The notes: generated by a model from the letters alone, not told the origin. DNA of 64,000 nt from Nitrospira sp. (GCA_005116955.1 SWDI01000005.1:459795-523794), one strand, 5' to 3'; shown: positions 8,671-18,225, counted from the first letter of the stretch. Numbers and translations: made by a program.

Positions 8671-9177
8671 ATCGTTCCCAAATTGCGTGTGAATCGTGAG
8701 ATCCGAGTCCGAGAAATTCGTGTCATTGGCCCGGAAGGAGAACAACTCGGCATCCTTCAGACGCCGGACGCCTTTCGACAGGCTCAGGAAGGCGGCTATG
8801 ACTTGGTGGAAGTAGCTCCTAACTCTACCCCCCCGGTCTGTAGAATTATGGACTTTGGGAAATACAAGTATGAGTTGAGCAAAAAGGACCATCAAAGTCG
8901 GCGCCATCAAAAGTCCACGCAAGTGAAGGAAATCAAGTTGCGGCCACGGACCGACAAACATGACCTTGAAATTAAAGTTCGGCAGATGAAAACATTCCTC
9001 GAAGAGGGTAATAAAACCAAAGTCACCCTCACGTATCGCGGGCGGGAGATGGCCAATCAGGAAATGGGCCGAGCCGTGATGAATTCCGTCATTGAACAAT
9101 TGGCGCAAGCCGGCACCATCGAGTATGCCCCCCGCATGGAGGGACGAAGTTTGATTATGATTGTGGCGCCCAAATAA
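8671..9177 (+). CDS. infC: Translation initiation factor IF-3, probable ATC start
   Basis: IF-3 (about 168 residues) binds the 30S subunit and checks the start codon. No ATG suits the N terminus. A TTG at 8683 is possible but lies 16 nt from the ribosome binding site. The in-frame ATC at 8671 sits 4 nt after GAGGTG, the proper distance for this extended Shine-Dalgarno, and gives the N terminus (I/M)VPKLRVNREIR expected for the family. A rare start codon in infC is a known device: IF-3 rejects its own mRNA when abundant. The gene lies 14 bp after thrS. Confidence 0.88.
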   Translation: MVPKLRVNREIRVREIRVIGPEGEQLGILQTPDAFRQAQEGGYDLVEVAPNSTPPVCRIMDFGKYKYELSKKDHQSRRHQKSTQVKEIKLRPRTDKHDLEIKVRQMKTFLEEGNKTKVTLTYRGREMANQEMGRAVMNSVIEQLAQAGTIEYAPRMEGRSLIMIVAPK

Positions 9178-9219
9178 TTGACGTGCGATGCGGTGATCGA
9201 TCAACCAAAGGAATCCCCG

Positions 9220-9414
9220 ATGAAGATGAAAACGCATAAAGGGACAAGCAAACGATTTGCCAAGACCGGAAGTGGGAAAATCGTCCGCCGCAAGGCGGGC
9301 AAGCGGCACATACTGACCAGCAAGCGGCATGACCGAAAGCGCCGCCTGAGCGGGTCCACGGTCGTCGACCCGACAGTCACCGCGTCGTTGAACCGGCTGC
9401 TCCCGTACGCATAG
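9220..9414 (+). CDS. rpmI: 50S ribosomal protein L35
   Basis: 64 residues, very basic, starting MKMKTHKGTSKRF. I chose the ATG at 9220 because AAAGGA lies 8 bp upstream and the homologous N terminus begins here; a longer frame would add 14 unrelated residues. It lies between infC and rplT, as in most bacteria. Confidence 0.95.
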   Translation: MKMKTHKGTSKRFAKTGSGKIVRRKAGKRHILTSKRHDRKRRLSGSTVVDPTVTASLNRLLPYA

Positions 9415-9467
9415 AACGACAATGATTTCATGGCAGGAGTCTCAGGACCTTAAAGGAGTAATCAATT

Positions 9468-9836
9468 ATGCCTCGCGCTAAGGGTGGGCCAAAAACTCGG
9501 CAACGGAGAAAGAAGCGGATTAAGCTGGCGTCAGGCCAGTACGGCGGAAAGAGTCGGCTCTTCCGTTCAGCGACAGAAAGCGTCGACAAGGGGCAGACAT
9601 ATGCCTATACGGGCCGCAAGAATCGGAAGCGAGATTTCCGGCAATTGTGGATTGCCCGCATCAGCGCCGGCGTTCGGGCTCAAGGGCTGACCTACGGCCG
9701 GTTCATCAACGCGCTCAAGAAAGCCAATGTGTTGTTGGATCGGAAGGTCTTGTCGGATATGGCCATCAAGGATGCGGCGGGCTTTGAAAAGTTGTGCGGC
9801 CTCGCCAAGCAACACCTGACTCCTGTCGCCGCATAA
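9468..9836 (+). CDS. rplT: 50S ribosomal protein L20
   Basis: 122 residues starting MPRAKGGPKTRQRRKK, with the basic N-terminal extension and the globular end typical of L20. L20 binds 23S rRNA early in assembly and, in other bacteria, represses its own operon. AAAGGAG precedes the ATG. It closes the rightward group; the usual next genes (bacterial pheST) are absent, and a convergent archaeal-type pair occupies the spot. Confidence 0.96.
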   Translation: MPRAKGGPKTRQRRKKRIKLASGQYGGKSRLFRSATESVDKGQTYAYTGRKNRKRDFRQLWIARISAGVRAQGLTYGRFINALKKANVLLDRKVLSDMAIKDAAGFEKLCGLAKQHLTPVAA

Positions 9837-9862
9837 CTCTACGCTCTAGTCGAATATCGTTT

Positions 9863-9899
9863 GAAAGGGGAGCCGGCAACGTGTCGTCTCCCCCTTTCA
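9863..9899. terminator. Bidirectional terminator between rplT and pheT
   Basis: GAAAGGGGA (9863-9871) pairs with TCCCCCTTTC (9889-9898). The stem ends in A/T-rich flanks on both sides and lies in the 87-bp gap between convergent genes, so it can serve both. Confidence 0.6.
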
Positions 9900-9923
9900 C
9901 GACCCTCGCTCAGAGAACGATTT

Positions 9924-11642
9924 CTACCCAAGCCCCATCAGCTTCGACAGGTTCAGATCGAACGCCACCACCGGCATGGAGATCTGCCAGCGTTCGAGGA
10001 CTTCTGGATGGACTTCGCCAATGACGCCGACTGGCTTACCCGAAACGAGGATACGGCCGGCACGGCCTTCCAGAAAAGATGGATGCTGCAGTGGCTCAAG
10101 GCTATAGTCCTTGCCGAGGTAGTAACACAGCACATCCAGACAGGAATGGATTTCTGAGAAATGGGTGGTGGCGTGAGCGATCAAGGCGCCTATCATGGTT
10201 TCAGTTCGAGACCCCAACTCGTGGATCCCGTCGGGAATCGCCACATCACCGGCCTCGAAGAGGCGATGGGGGTAGAATGCCCGACTCGAAGCGGCTTCGA
10301 TACGCAGCAGTGATGGCAACATCCATTGTCGGAGGCAGGAGAAGCTGAGCGACATGACGTTATCAACCTCGACTGTCCTTCCCCATTCCGTTCCTTCCAG
10401 ACGCATAGCACGGCAATACTGATCCGGTGAGCCGAGAATGTTCGAAATGATTTCCTGAAAGCCGAGTCCCACCATCAATTCTCGAGATCGATCGGACAGC
10501 TGCTCAATGGGGGATAATCCTCCCACTGTAAATTGCGCCGGCATGACGGGAGTAAACTCAGCATACCCACGACTCATGGCGACATCTTCCACCACATCCA
10601 TCGTATGCATGAGATCATGGCGGTATGGTGGGAGCTTGGCTTTCACCGACCCCTTTTCTGCCGACACGTCATACCCATAGGCCTCAAGAGCCTGCTTCAC
10701 CATTACCTCGCCGAGCTCTTGGCCCAATGCCTGTTCAATCGCTTTCATCTGAATGGTCGCTGGCTTCCCGAAATCTTGAGGTGTTTTAACCCGTGTGCCC
10801 AGCACCGTGCTCGTTGGATACCGTACTTCCACCGGCTCGATGATTGCGCCGCGGTCGGCCAAATTCGCCGCGAAGATGTTCAACGACAGAATCACCATGC
10901 GCAGGTCTGTCCCGGTCACTTCAACGAAGAGCTCATCATCACCCACCCGTACCTCTCCGATTTCCCGGCTATTGATAATCGGGGGAAAGGACAACGGTTG
11001 AGCCTTCGCATCTCGAAGGATGGGGAGCAAACTTTGGACGGCCAAGATAGGCCCATACTCCAACCCCTTGGGATGAACCATGAGGATTTCCGATAGGGTC
11101 ATCGCCGTTTCCATACCCAGCGGGGTAAACCGGACTTCGTCCGGTTTCACCAGCTCATAGGTCACGGGAAAGGTAATGTTCCGCAGTTGGTAGATTCCGA
11201 TGGAGACCGTCTTGCGCTTCCGCCCAAAGATGTCGGCCAACTTCTCCTGCGTTTGAATTAGTTGAGCCAACCCCTTCTCAGTCACCCGATATCCCTTGGC
11301 CGTACAGGCTGCCACATACGGACGCACCTGCTCCATGCCGGGCTTCACGATCAGATGATGCGGCGACGTCGGTGTTTTGTCGAAGAAGGGATACGGCTTC
11401 AACCGGCCTTGTTGTTTGATGCGAATTTGTCGAGCAATCCCCTCGCAACACCAGAGGTCCGGCCGATTGCTGTCTTGCAGTTCGATGCGTAACTCTCCGG
11501 TTTCCGGATTGTGCCCCTTCAGCTCGCCCTTCACGAGCATGAGCCAATCTTCCAACTGCGCCATCGGAATACCACGGGCGACACCGCCTTCACTCGTCAG
11601 AAGCGACTCTAAATCGTCCTTGAAAATCGTGATGGTAGGCAT
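9924..11642 (-). CDS. pheT: Phenylalanyl-tRNA synthetase beta chain, archaeal/eukaryotic type
   Basis: 572 residues against ~800 for the bacterial beta chain: the N-terminal EMAP/OB tRNA-binding domain and the C-terminal anticodon fold are missing. The B3/B4 editing region, the B5 domain and the pseudo-catalytic domain (PYRHDLMHTMDVVEDVAMSR; RLFEAGDVAIPDG) match the short archaeal/eukaryotic class. It follows pheS by 8 bp and pairs with it to charge tRNA-Phe. Transfer from an archaeal-like source in the lineage is inferred. Confidence 0.9.
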   Translation of the reverse strand: MPTITIFKDDLESLLTSEGGVARGIPMAQLEDWLMLVKGELKGHNPETGELRIELQDSNRPDLWCCEGIARQIRIKQQGRLKPYPFFDKTPTSPHHLIVKPGMEQVRPYVAACTAKGYRVTEKGLAQLIQTQEKLADIFGRKRKTVSIGIYQLRNITFPVTYELVKPDEVRFTPLGMETAMTLSEILMVHPKGLEYGPILAVQSLLPILRDAKAQPLSFPPIINSREIGEVRVGDDELFVEVTGTDLRMVILSLNIFAANLADRGAIIEPVEVRYPTSTVLGTRVKTPQDFGKPATIQMKAIEQALGQELGEVMVKQALEAYGYDVSAEKGSVKAKLPPYRHDLMHTMDVVEDVAMSRGYAEFTPVMPAQFTVGGLSPIEQLSDRSRELMVGLGFQEIISNILGSPDQYCRAMRLEGTEWGRTVEVDNVMSLSFSCLRQWMLPSLLRIEAASSRAFYPHRLFEAGDVAIPDGIHELGSRTETMIGALIAHATTHFSEIHSCLDVLCYYLGKDYSLEPLQHPSFLEGRAGRILVSGKPVGVIGEVHPEVLERWQISMPVVAFDLNLSKLMGLG

Positions 11643-11650
11643 ATGTGGAG

Positions 11651-13216
11651 TTAGAACAGCCCTCTGGTCGTGCGGATCAATTCCAGGTTATCGGTAAAGA
11701 GTTCCCGTATGTCATGGATGCCCAACGCCACCATCGCCATACGATCGAGACCCAGCCCCCAGGCGATGACCGGCACCGTCACGCCGAGCGGCAACGTCAC
11801 TTCGGAGCGAAAGAGACCCGCGCCGCCGAGTTCCATCCATCCCAAGCGTGGATGCCTCACATGCATCTCGACCGACGGTTCAGTGAACGGGAAGTAGGCC
11901 GGTAAGAACTTCACATCCTTCGCCTGCGCCACTTCCCGGGCAAACAAATTCAAGAGCCCCAGCAGTGTCCGAAAGTTGATGTCTTCTCCCAGCACGATCC
12001 CCTCCACCTGGAAGAAATCCGTGGCGTGGGTGGCGTCGACTTGGTCATAGCGAAAACACCGGGCGATCGAGAAATACTTCCCGGGAATCTGCGGCGAGGC
12101 GGCAAGCGTTCGAGCCGACACCGCCGTGCCCTGGCTCCGCAATACCAACCGTTTAGCCCGATGCACATCAAACGAATAGCCCCAACCTGTGGAACCAGTC
12201 TCCGCGCCGTTCTCATGCACCTTGGCCACACGCGACAAGAACGGCTCGTCCACGGCGGTGGTATGGCTGGGCTCCTTGATAAAATAGACGTCATGAATGT
12301 CTCGAGCCGGATGGAATTGCGGCATGAACAGGGCATCCATATCCCAGAACTCGGTTTCGACCAGCGCCCCCCGCATCTCCTGGAACCCCATGCTCACAAG
12401 TTTGGTTTTGACCGTATCGAGAAATTCGCGATAGGGATGTTTCTTTCCTGTTCCAATACGAGGCGGGCGTAGACTGATCGTGTACTTTCTCAATCGCGTC
12501 TGACGCCAACTCCCATCTTTCAACAAGTCGGGAGTCAACTGCGAGACTTCTTCAGCGACCCCCTGCGTCAGCAATTGCGCCGCCGCACCAGCTCCGTCCG
12601 GTGACAAGATAAATGAGCGGGCCACCCGCTCGTCCACACGAAACGGTTCCTTGGCATTGCCACGCTTCACGGCAAAGTCTTCGATGACCTGCCGATGGGC
12701 TTCCGTGAAGCTCTTCAGCTCTTTCGGTGAGTCATGCATTTCCCCCAGGAGGGGTCGGAGTGCCTCGGCAGTCGGGCTCGGGCGTCCAGTTGTTTCGATG
12801 CACCCTCCCTGGATGATCAGCACCACCCCTTCCTTTTTAAGTCGCCCGACAGCTTTGCTGACATCCGAAGGGTCCAGTCCGCCTTGCGACTGAAGGTCGG
12901 GAATAGTCAGTCTCTTCCCGGTGCTAGTGGCTTCCCGCGCAGCCGCCAAGACTCGCTCGATGGGCGAGGCGGTCTGGTGATACTCCTCCCCGATCTTCGT
13001 CAGCGAGACGATGGGAGTCACCGTTTCCGTCTGGACCGTGATGAGAGACTTGGCCAATAACCACTCGACCGCCATGCTGAGTTGAGACGCCTCCAACTCA
13101 GCTGCGTCGGCCAACTGTTCGCTGCCTAGAGCGGTTCCCGACGGGCGAAGCCCTAGGGTCGTGAGTACTTTAATTTCGAGAGGGTGCAGACTGTCGATGA
13201 GTGTGGAGATGTCCAC
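11651..13216 (-). CDS. pheS: Phenylalanyl-tRNA synthetase alpha chain, archaeal/eukaryotic type
   Basis: 521 residues against ~340 for bacterial PheS. The N-terminal ~200 residues are winged-helix repeats (LGLRPSGTALGSEQLADAAE; LTIPDLQSQGGLDPSDVSKA), a hallmark of the archaeal/eukaryotic alpha chain. The class II core follows, with ATHATDFFQVEGIVL and motif 3 (WGLGLDRMAMVALGIHDIR). It starts 9 bp after rpe and is co-oriented with fmt, rsmB and rpe. Confidence 0.92.
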   Translation of the reverse strand: MDISTLIDSLHPLEIKVLTTLGLRPSGTALGSEQLADAAELEASQLSMAVEWLLAKSLITVQTETVTPIVSLTKIGEEYHQTASPIERVLAAAREATSTGKRLTIPDLQSQGGLDPSDVSKAVGRLKKEGVVLIIQGGCIETTGRPSPTAEALRPLLGEMHDSPKELKSFTEAHRQVIEDFAVKRGNAKEPFRVDERVARSFILSPDGAGAAAQLLTQGVAEEVSQLTPDLLKDGSWRQTRLRKYTISLRPPRIGTGKKHPYREFLDTVKTKLVSMGFQEMRGALVETEFWDMDALFMPQFHPARDIHDVYFIKEPSHTTAVDEPFLSRVAKVHENGAETGSTGWGYSFDVHRAKRLVLRSQGTAVSARTLAASPQIPGKYFSIARCFRYDQVDATHATDFFQVEGIVLGEDINFRTLLGLLNLFAREVAQAKDVKFLPAYFPFTEPSVEMHVRHPRLGWMELGGAGLFRSEVTLPLGVTVPVIAWGLGLDRMAMVALGIHDIRELFTDNLELIRTTRGLF

Positions 13217-13225
13217 CTGAGCCGC

Positions 13226-13927
13226 CTATTGATGGACCGCGGCGCGTGACGCCGGCAAGACGGCCATTGCTCCAGCCGCCCGCATGGCCGCAATGGTAGG
13301 TGTATAGTCGCGTTGAGAAAAAATCGCGGACCCTGCCACGAGGACCGTCGCTCCGGCGGCCACGATCTCTCGAGCATTCTCCACTTTGACGCCACCGTCG
13401 ACTTCCAGCAGTGCCTGGCTTTTAATCTTGTCCAACAATGCCCGTGTATCGGCGATTTTCCTGAGCACCGATGGAATAAACTTTTGCCCGCCGAATCCAG
13501 GATTCACCGACATGATCAACACCAGATCGACATCTCCCAAGATCTCCTGAAGCAACGAAAGTGGCGTCGCAGGATTTAAGGTTACTCCAGCCTTGATCCC
13601 CCGTTCCTTAATCGATTGAATCGTTCGATGCAGATGCGGGCAGGCCTCAACATGCACAGTCAAATAGTCAGCTCCGGCATCAACAAACTCAGGAATGAAC
13701 GCATCGGCGTTGGTGATCATCAAATGAACGTCGAGCGGAAGCTTGGTGACTTTTTTGAGACTTTCGACAATAGGTGGCCCCACTGTCAAGTTCGGCACGA
13801 AATGGCCGTCCATCACGTCCACGTGAAGGAAATCGGCGCCCGCACGCTCCACGGCGGCGACCTCGTCAGCCAACCGTGCGAAATCTGCAGACAGGATCGA
13901 GGGCGCGATGTACAACGGTTGCCCCAT
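13226..13927 (-). CDS. rpe: Ribulose-phosphate 3-epimerase
   Basis: 233 residues, TIM barrel, starting MGQPLYIAPSILSADFARL. It interconverts ribulose-5-P and xylulose-5-P in the pentose phosphate and Calvin-type pathways. Metal and catalytic motifs: LHVDVMDGHFVPNLTVGP, the MSVNPGFGGQKF loop and EVDGGV. The ATG at 13927 shares its A with the rsmB stop (TAATG), so translation is coupled; AAGGAAAAAGGGG precedes it. Confidence 0.95.
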   Translation of the reverse strand: MGQPLYIAPSILSADFARLADEVAAVERAGADFLHVDVMDGHFVPNLTVGPPIVESLKKVTKLPLDVHLMITNADAFIPEFVDAGADYLTVHVEACPHLHRTIQSIKERGIKAGVTLNPATPLSLLQEILGDVDLVLIMSVNPGFGGQKFIPSVLRKIADTRALLDKIKSQALLEVDGGVKVENAREIVAAGATVLVAGSAIFSQRDYTPTIAAMRAAGAMAVLPASRAAVHQ

Positions 13928-15348
13928 TACCCCTTTTTCCTTAACCGAGCGGCGTAAAATCCGTCCATTCCACAATCATTACCCATGGTGGAGAGCGCCC
14001 CGCACACGGTCACAAAGGGGAGCGCCGCAGAAGTAAGCCACGGGGCCACGGATTCACGCATCCAGTCGTGATGGTCCTTGCAAAAGCTGCTCACAACCTC
14101 TTCAGTTTCTTCGGTTTCTGCTGAACAGGTACTATAGACCAGCACCCCACCGGGTCGCAAGCAAGAAGCCACCGAGGCAAGGATTTCAGCTTGAAGTGTC
14201 TGGTGCCTGGCGAACGTCGAACTGTCCTTCCGCCATTTCGCTTCAGGGTGTCGGCGCAACACACCCAGCCCACTGCACGGGGCATCCACGAGTATCCGAT
14301 CGAATAGCGGTGGTTCCGTATGGAGGTTCGGCCCGCGGGTGATCACCCCGGCCCATTCGGATGGTGTTCTCACATCGCTAACAATTGGCACGACGCTCCT
14401 CACGCCCAACCGTCCACAATTTTGTCGGAGGAGGTCCATCCGAAAACTCTTCCGATCAACCGCGTAGATCGTTCCACGATCACCCATGCGTTCGGCAAGA
14501 TGCGTTGTCTTGCCGCCTGGAGCGGCGCAGGCATCCAGCACGGTTTCGCCAGGTTGCGGATCAAGGATCCAAGGAATGAGTTGAGCCGCTTCATCTTCCA
14601 CATAGAAATCGCCAGACTGAAACCCTGGCAACGCCGTGACAGCCTGGCCTTTTTCCAACACCACCCCGACAGGACTGACGGCGGTTGGGTGTGCCTCAAT
14701 ACTGGCCTGCCGCAACTTCTCCAAAAACTCTTCTCTGGTCAGTCGATTGGCGTTCACTCGCAGGGTGAGACTTGGGGCCGTACTGCTTGCTCGACAAGCC
14801 GATTCTGCTTGTTCAAGTCCCATTCGGCCGAGCCACCGCTCTATCAGCCATATTGGGATTCCATACCGAATAGATAACGATTGAGCCGGATAACTTGCTG
14901 GGTCTGGAAAAGGTGGCGCCGGCACACGAACAAGATTGCGCAGGACTCCGTTCACCAACCCACTCCAATCGCGGCCTAATTGTTTCGCGTAGGACTTCGT
15001 CAAGAGAACGGTTTCGTTCACGGCTGCGGAAGCCGGGATACGATCGAGAAACAGCAGCTGGTAGGCACCAAGCCGCAGTAACATTTGGACGACCATCGGC
15101 AATCTGTGGAGAGGTTTGGCGAGAACCGCATCAAGTCTCCAATCAACCGTCTCCTGTCGCCGTAAGGTCCCGTACACCAGTTCCATTACCAGCGAGCGGT
15201 CACGGGGCTGAGGAATTGATGTGGCTCGTTGTTCGATCAGCTCATCGAGTGTGTCATCAGTTCGTTGACAGGACAGGAGGATAGAGAGCGCAATAGACCG
15301 TGGAGAGAGCCCTCGCGTATCAGTACCAACCGGTCTTTCGTCACTCAT
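13927..15348 (-). CDS. rsmB: 16S rRNA (cytosine-967-C5)-methyltransferase RsmB
   Basis: About 473 residues: an N-terminal NusB-like RNA-binding domain and an SAM-dependent RNA m5C methyltransferase domain with LDACAAPGGKTTHLAE (SAM loop), ILVDAPCSGLG (catalytic PC motif) and YSTCS (second Cys). I chose the ATG at 15348 (MSDERPVG). A TTG at 15396 would add 16 residues and overlap the end of fmt by 8 bp. Neither start has a strong ribosome binding site. Confidence 0.93.
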   Translation of the reverse strand: MSDERPVGTDTRGLSPRSIALSILLSCQRTDDTLDELIEQRATSIPQPRDRSLVMELVYGTLRRQETVDWRLDAVLAKPLHRLPMVVQMLLRLGAYQLLFLDRIPASAAVNETVLLTKSYAKQLGRDWSGLVNGVLRNLVRVPAPPFPDPASYPAQSLSIRYGIPIWLIERWLGRMGLEQAESACRASSTAPSLTLRVNANRLTREEFLEKLRQASIEAHPTAVSPVGVVLEKGQAVTALPGFQSGDFYVEDEAAQLIPWILDPQPGETVLDACAAPGGKTTHLAERMGDRGTIYAVDRKSFRMDLLRQNCGRLGVRSVVPIVSDVRTPSEWAGVITRGPNLHTEPPLFDRILVDAPCSGLGVLRRHPEAKWRKDSSTFARHQTLQAEILASVASCLRPGGVLVYSTCSAETEETEEVVSSFCKDHHDWMRESVAPWLTSAALPFVTVCGALSTMGNDCGMDGFYAARLRKKG

Positions 15349-15388
15349 AGTTGGAACAAGGAGATGGCGACTGTTGTGAAGAGAAGAG

Positions 15389-16330
15389 TTACGCAACCGG
15401 TGAACCCAATTGCATACCGGCCGTGACGCGGTGCCCAGTCAGGAATTGGACGACCGACATGCGTTTCGAATTGGCCGTTTGGATTTCATGGATCTCAAGA
15501 ACGCCCTCGCCTGTCGCCACCAGAATCACCTGCTTATTCACCGTGACGATCGTTCCAGGTCTCTCGGTCGTCGCACCCATAATCGAGACTGCTTTCCATA
15601 TGTTCCACCGCTCCTCACCCAAAAACGTATACGCCCCTGGCCAAGGAGTAAGCCCTCGTACCCGATTGGCAAGCGACGTGGCGTTCATTGTCCAATCGAT
15701 CAGGCCGTCTTCTTTTTTCAAGAGCGGCGCCATAGTTGCCTGTCCATCATCTTGCCTCTTCGGCACCAACGTCCCTGCTTTCAACTGTGCGATCGTATCG
15801 ACGAGTAGCCGACCACCCAACTCCGCCAGACGAGGCGCCAATGTCCCGGCTGTATCATCAAGCGAGATGTCCAACTCCCCTTGGAGCAGCATCGGTCCCG
15901 TATCCATTCCTTCATCCATGAGCATCGTGGTAATACCCGTTTTGGTCTCACCATTGATGACGGCCCACTGGACCGGCGCCGCGCCTCGATATTTCGGCAG
16001 CAGAGACCCGTGGACATTCACGCAACCCATCGGTGGGAGCCGAAGAATCGGCGTGTGCAGAATCCGTCCGAAGGCTGTGACCGCGATGAGATCAGGCTGC
16101 CAGGCGGAAAGGGCCTGCAAGAACTCGGGTGTACGAATTTTGAGCGGCTGTAGAAGCGGAATGCCGGCACGCTCCGCGACCAGTTTCACGGGCGGCGCGA
16201 CGAGCTGATGACCTCTTCCCTTCGGTCGATCCGGCTGCGTGACGACTCCGACCACCTGATCGCCGGATCGAACAAGTGCCTCAAGCGACGGGACGGCGAA
16301 TTCTGGTGTGCCCATGAAGACGATCCGCAT
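15389..16330 (-). CDS. fmt: Methionyl-tRNA formyltransferase
   Basis: 313 residues. It formylates Met on the initiator tRNA using 10-formyl-THF. It starts MRIVFMGTPEFAVPSLEALV and carries the formyl-transfer region (VNVHGSLLPKYRGAAPVQWA) with the conserved Asn, His and later Asp, then the C-terminal tRNA-binding OB domain. It heads the leftward operon. Its own substrate, tRNA-fMet, is encoded divergently 87 bp away. No def gene is next to it. Confidence 0.96.
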   Translation of the reverse strand: MRIVFMGTPEFAVPSLEALVRSGDQVVGVVTQPDRPKGRGHQLVAPPVKLVAERAGIPLLQPLKIRTPEFLQALSAWQPDLIAVTAFGRILHTPILRLPPMGCVNVHGSLLPKYRGAAPVQWAVINGETKTGITTMLMDEGMDTGPMLLQGELDISLDDTAGTLAPRLAELGGRLLVDTIAQLKAGTLVPKRQDDGQATMAPLLKKEDGLIDWTMNATSLANRVRGLTPWPGAYTFLGEERWNIWKAVSIMGATTERPGTIVTVNKQVILVATGEGVLEIHEIQTANSKRMSVVQFLTGHRVTAGMQLGSPVA

Positions 16331-16382
16331 GCTATCGCTTTAACATCGTGATTCCGAGAATGCAATCAGGAGACACCTCAAC

Positions 16383-16411
16383 TTGACTTGTCATTCAACG
16401 CTTTGTTAGTC
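16383..16411 (+). promoter_or_regulatory. Initiator tRNA promoter
   Basis: TTGACT (16383-16388), a 17-bp spacer, TTAGTC (16406-16411). The mature tRNA starts 7 bp downstream, so the transcript may begin at or next to its first base. The layout matches the tRNA-Val promoter of this window. Confidence 0.45.
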
Positions 16412-16417
16412 TCCGAC

Positions 16418-16472
<55 letters not shown>

Positions 16473-16494
<22 letters not shown>

Positions 16495-18113
16495 CGAAGA
16501 TTTAACTCCAGTTTTCCTTTATTTAATAACATTACAAGCCCGTCGTACCGTCCGGTGAGGGTCGCCTCTAGGTGGCCCTCCGGCGACGGCTTGAGCCAGA
16601 TCTCTCCGACCAGAGCCCGCACCTGCTCCCTGGCCTGGGGAAGGTGTTTTAGGGAACGCTCCCCTATCTTATCGATCAATGCCTGATAGCGTTCCTTGGC
16701 GCGTGGTAGCATCGTTATGATCGCGTCTGATGTTTCCTCACTCGCCCGTTGCAGGCGAGCCCGTTCCGCTTCGGCTTTCTCTAATTCTGATTTTGTCGTC
16801 GGCGTCAGGATGCCTGCCTTGATTGCTTTCGTGATATTCGCAATTTCTTTTTCGACTTTGAGGAGCTGAGAGGGGTCCGGTTTTCGTTCTCGGCGGCGTT
16901 CCGTCAACAGCCGGGTGGACTCCTTGATGAAGAGGTCCAGGCCCTCTTGAGTGAAAAGGTCACGCTTGAGGCTAGCTAAAATTTTTTCTTCCGCCAAGCT
17001 GCGTGAGACGCGTAGGTTGTTGTGACAGACAGTTGGGCCCCGGTCCTTGTGGCCGGCGCAGCCATATTGATAGTAACTCTGCATCACGAAATTTGACTCG
17101 CACACCGCGCATTTCAATAGGCTGGACAAAAGATATTTAGGGCTGCGTGGCCTGGTCGAGACCCACTTCTTCTGCATTTTGCGCCGCTGCTGAACCCGGT
17201 CCCAGAGGTCCTGCGGAATGATCCGCAACTCAGGGTGTTCAGTGACGATCCACTCCGATTCCGGGCGTAGCTCTGGACGGCGGCGCTTCCTGTCACGCCC
17301 CTTGATCCACTTCCGCCGATTCCATATCACCCGCCCAATATAAATGGGATTACTCAGGATGCCGGTGGCACGGCGTAACTCTCCGTGCAGGACCGTGGCG
17401 GCCCAAGTCCCATACCGAGCTGAATGTACCTTGCGATTGTAGGAGGCTCCTGGAGAAGGGATCTTGCGCTGGTTCAGTTCCTCAGCAATCTGTCGGGGAG
17501 ATTTCCCATTGTCGTACCACTCGAAAATTTGTCGTACCACTTGGGCCTGCTCAGGGTCGATTTTTCGCCGTACTGCGAGTATTTTCGGACGACCCAGCGC
17601 ATCCTTCTCTGTAGGGTGCTCGATTGGGATGTGACGGTAACCATAATTCCTTCCACCGCAATTATTGCCTTTAAGTGCTTCCCTGGTGAGCGCTTTATAG
17701 GTGTGCTTAGCCAGATCAACAAGGTACTGTTGGTTCATGATGCCCTTGACCCCGGACATCAGCTCGTGACCTTCGTTTGCCGTGTCGATTCCGTCGGTGA
17801 CGCCGATTAACCGCAACCCCCAATCCTCCACGAAATCGCGACGTGTCAACTCCACTTCAACACTGTCGCGGGAAAGACGCGAGAAGTCGTGCACCAGGAG
17901 AATATCGAATTGCTTATCTTCAGCGTCTACAAGCATCTGCTGGTATGAAGGACGTTTGCGTGTTGCCCCGGAAATGGCTTTGTCGGCGTACCGCTGAACG
18001 ATCTTCCAATCCTCGCGCTGCTTCGCATACTGTTCACAGATCCGGTACTGGTCCTCAATGGACGTCTCTCGCTGGTTTTCTGAGGAATACCTTGCATAGA
18101 TCGCAACTCGCAT
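16473..18113 (-). CDS. Large serine recombinase (integrase) of the element
   Basis: 546 residues. The resolvase/invertase catalytic domain (1-150) has the catalytic Ser10 in YARYSSENQ and FSRLSRDSVE. The recombinase domain follows (150-300), then a zinc-ribbon region with CAVCES...YGCAGH and a later Cys, and a coiled coil (about 420-480). The ATG at 18113 has AAAGGAACC upstream; a longer frame adds 18 residues without support. The stop codon lies at 16473-16475, inside tRNA-fMet, so the last residues are encoded antisense to the tRNA. In the excised circle the frame would run on for another ~14 residues. Confidence 0.93.
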
Positions 18114-18225
18114 GGTCGTGGTTCCTTTCCATCTCCGATTCCGCCTTGGCGTGAGCTTGCGATTCACTCAACCCATAGGCACGCCAATAACCTACGAGCC
18201 GGTTAAACTCCTCTAGGTCGTTCAT
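18055..18225 (-). CDS. Small ORF bridging regulator and recombinase
   Basis: 56 residues (MNDLEEFNRLVGYWRAYGLS...), with the Cys pair CDLC near the C terminus. The ATG overlaps the stop of the upstream RHH-like gene (ATGA), a sign of translational coupling, and the 3' end overlaps the recombinase start by 59 bp. No family is recognised. It may be a real small protein or a coupling device that sets recombinase translation. Confidence 0.5.
   Translation of the reverse strand: MNDLEEFNRLVGYWRAYGLSESQAHAKAESEMERNHDHASCDLCKVFLRKPARDVH

Noticed and set aside
8653..9330. 225-residue frame on the minus strand
   Set aside because: Lies antisense over infC and rpmI, which are certain genes; no family resemblance or ribosome binding site.
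15351..16208. 285-residue frame on the plus strand
   Set aside because: Antisense shadow of fmt with biased Ser/Pro/Arg composition.
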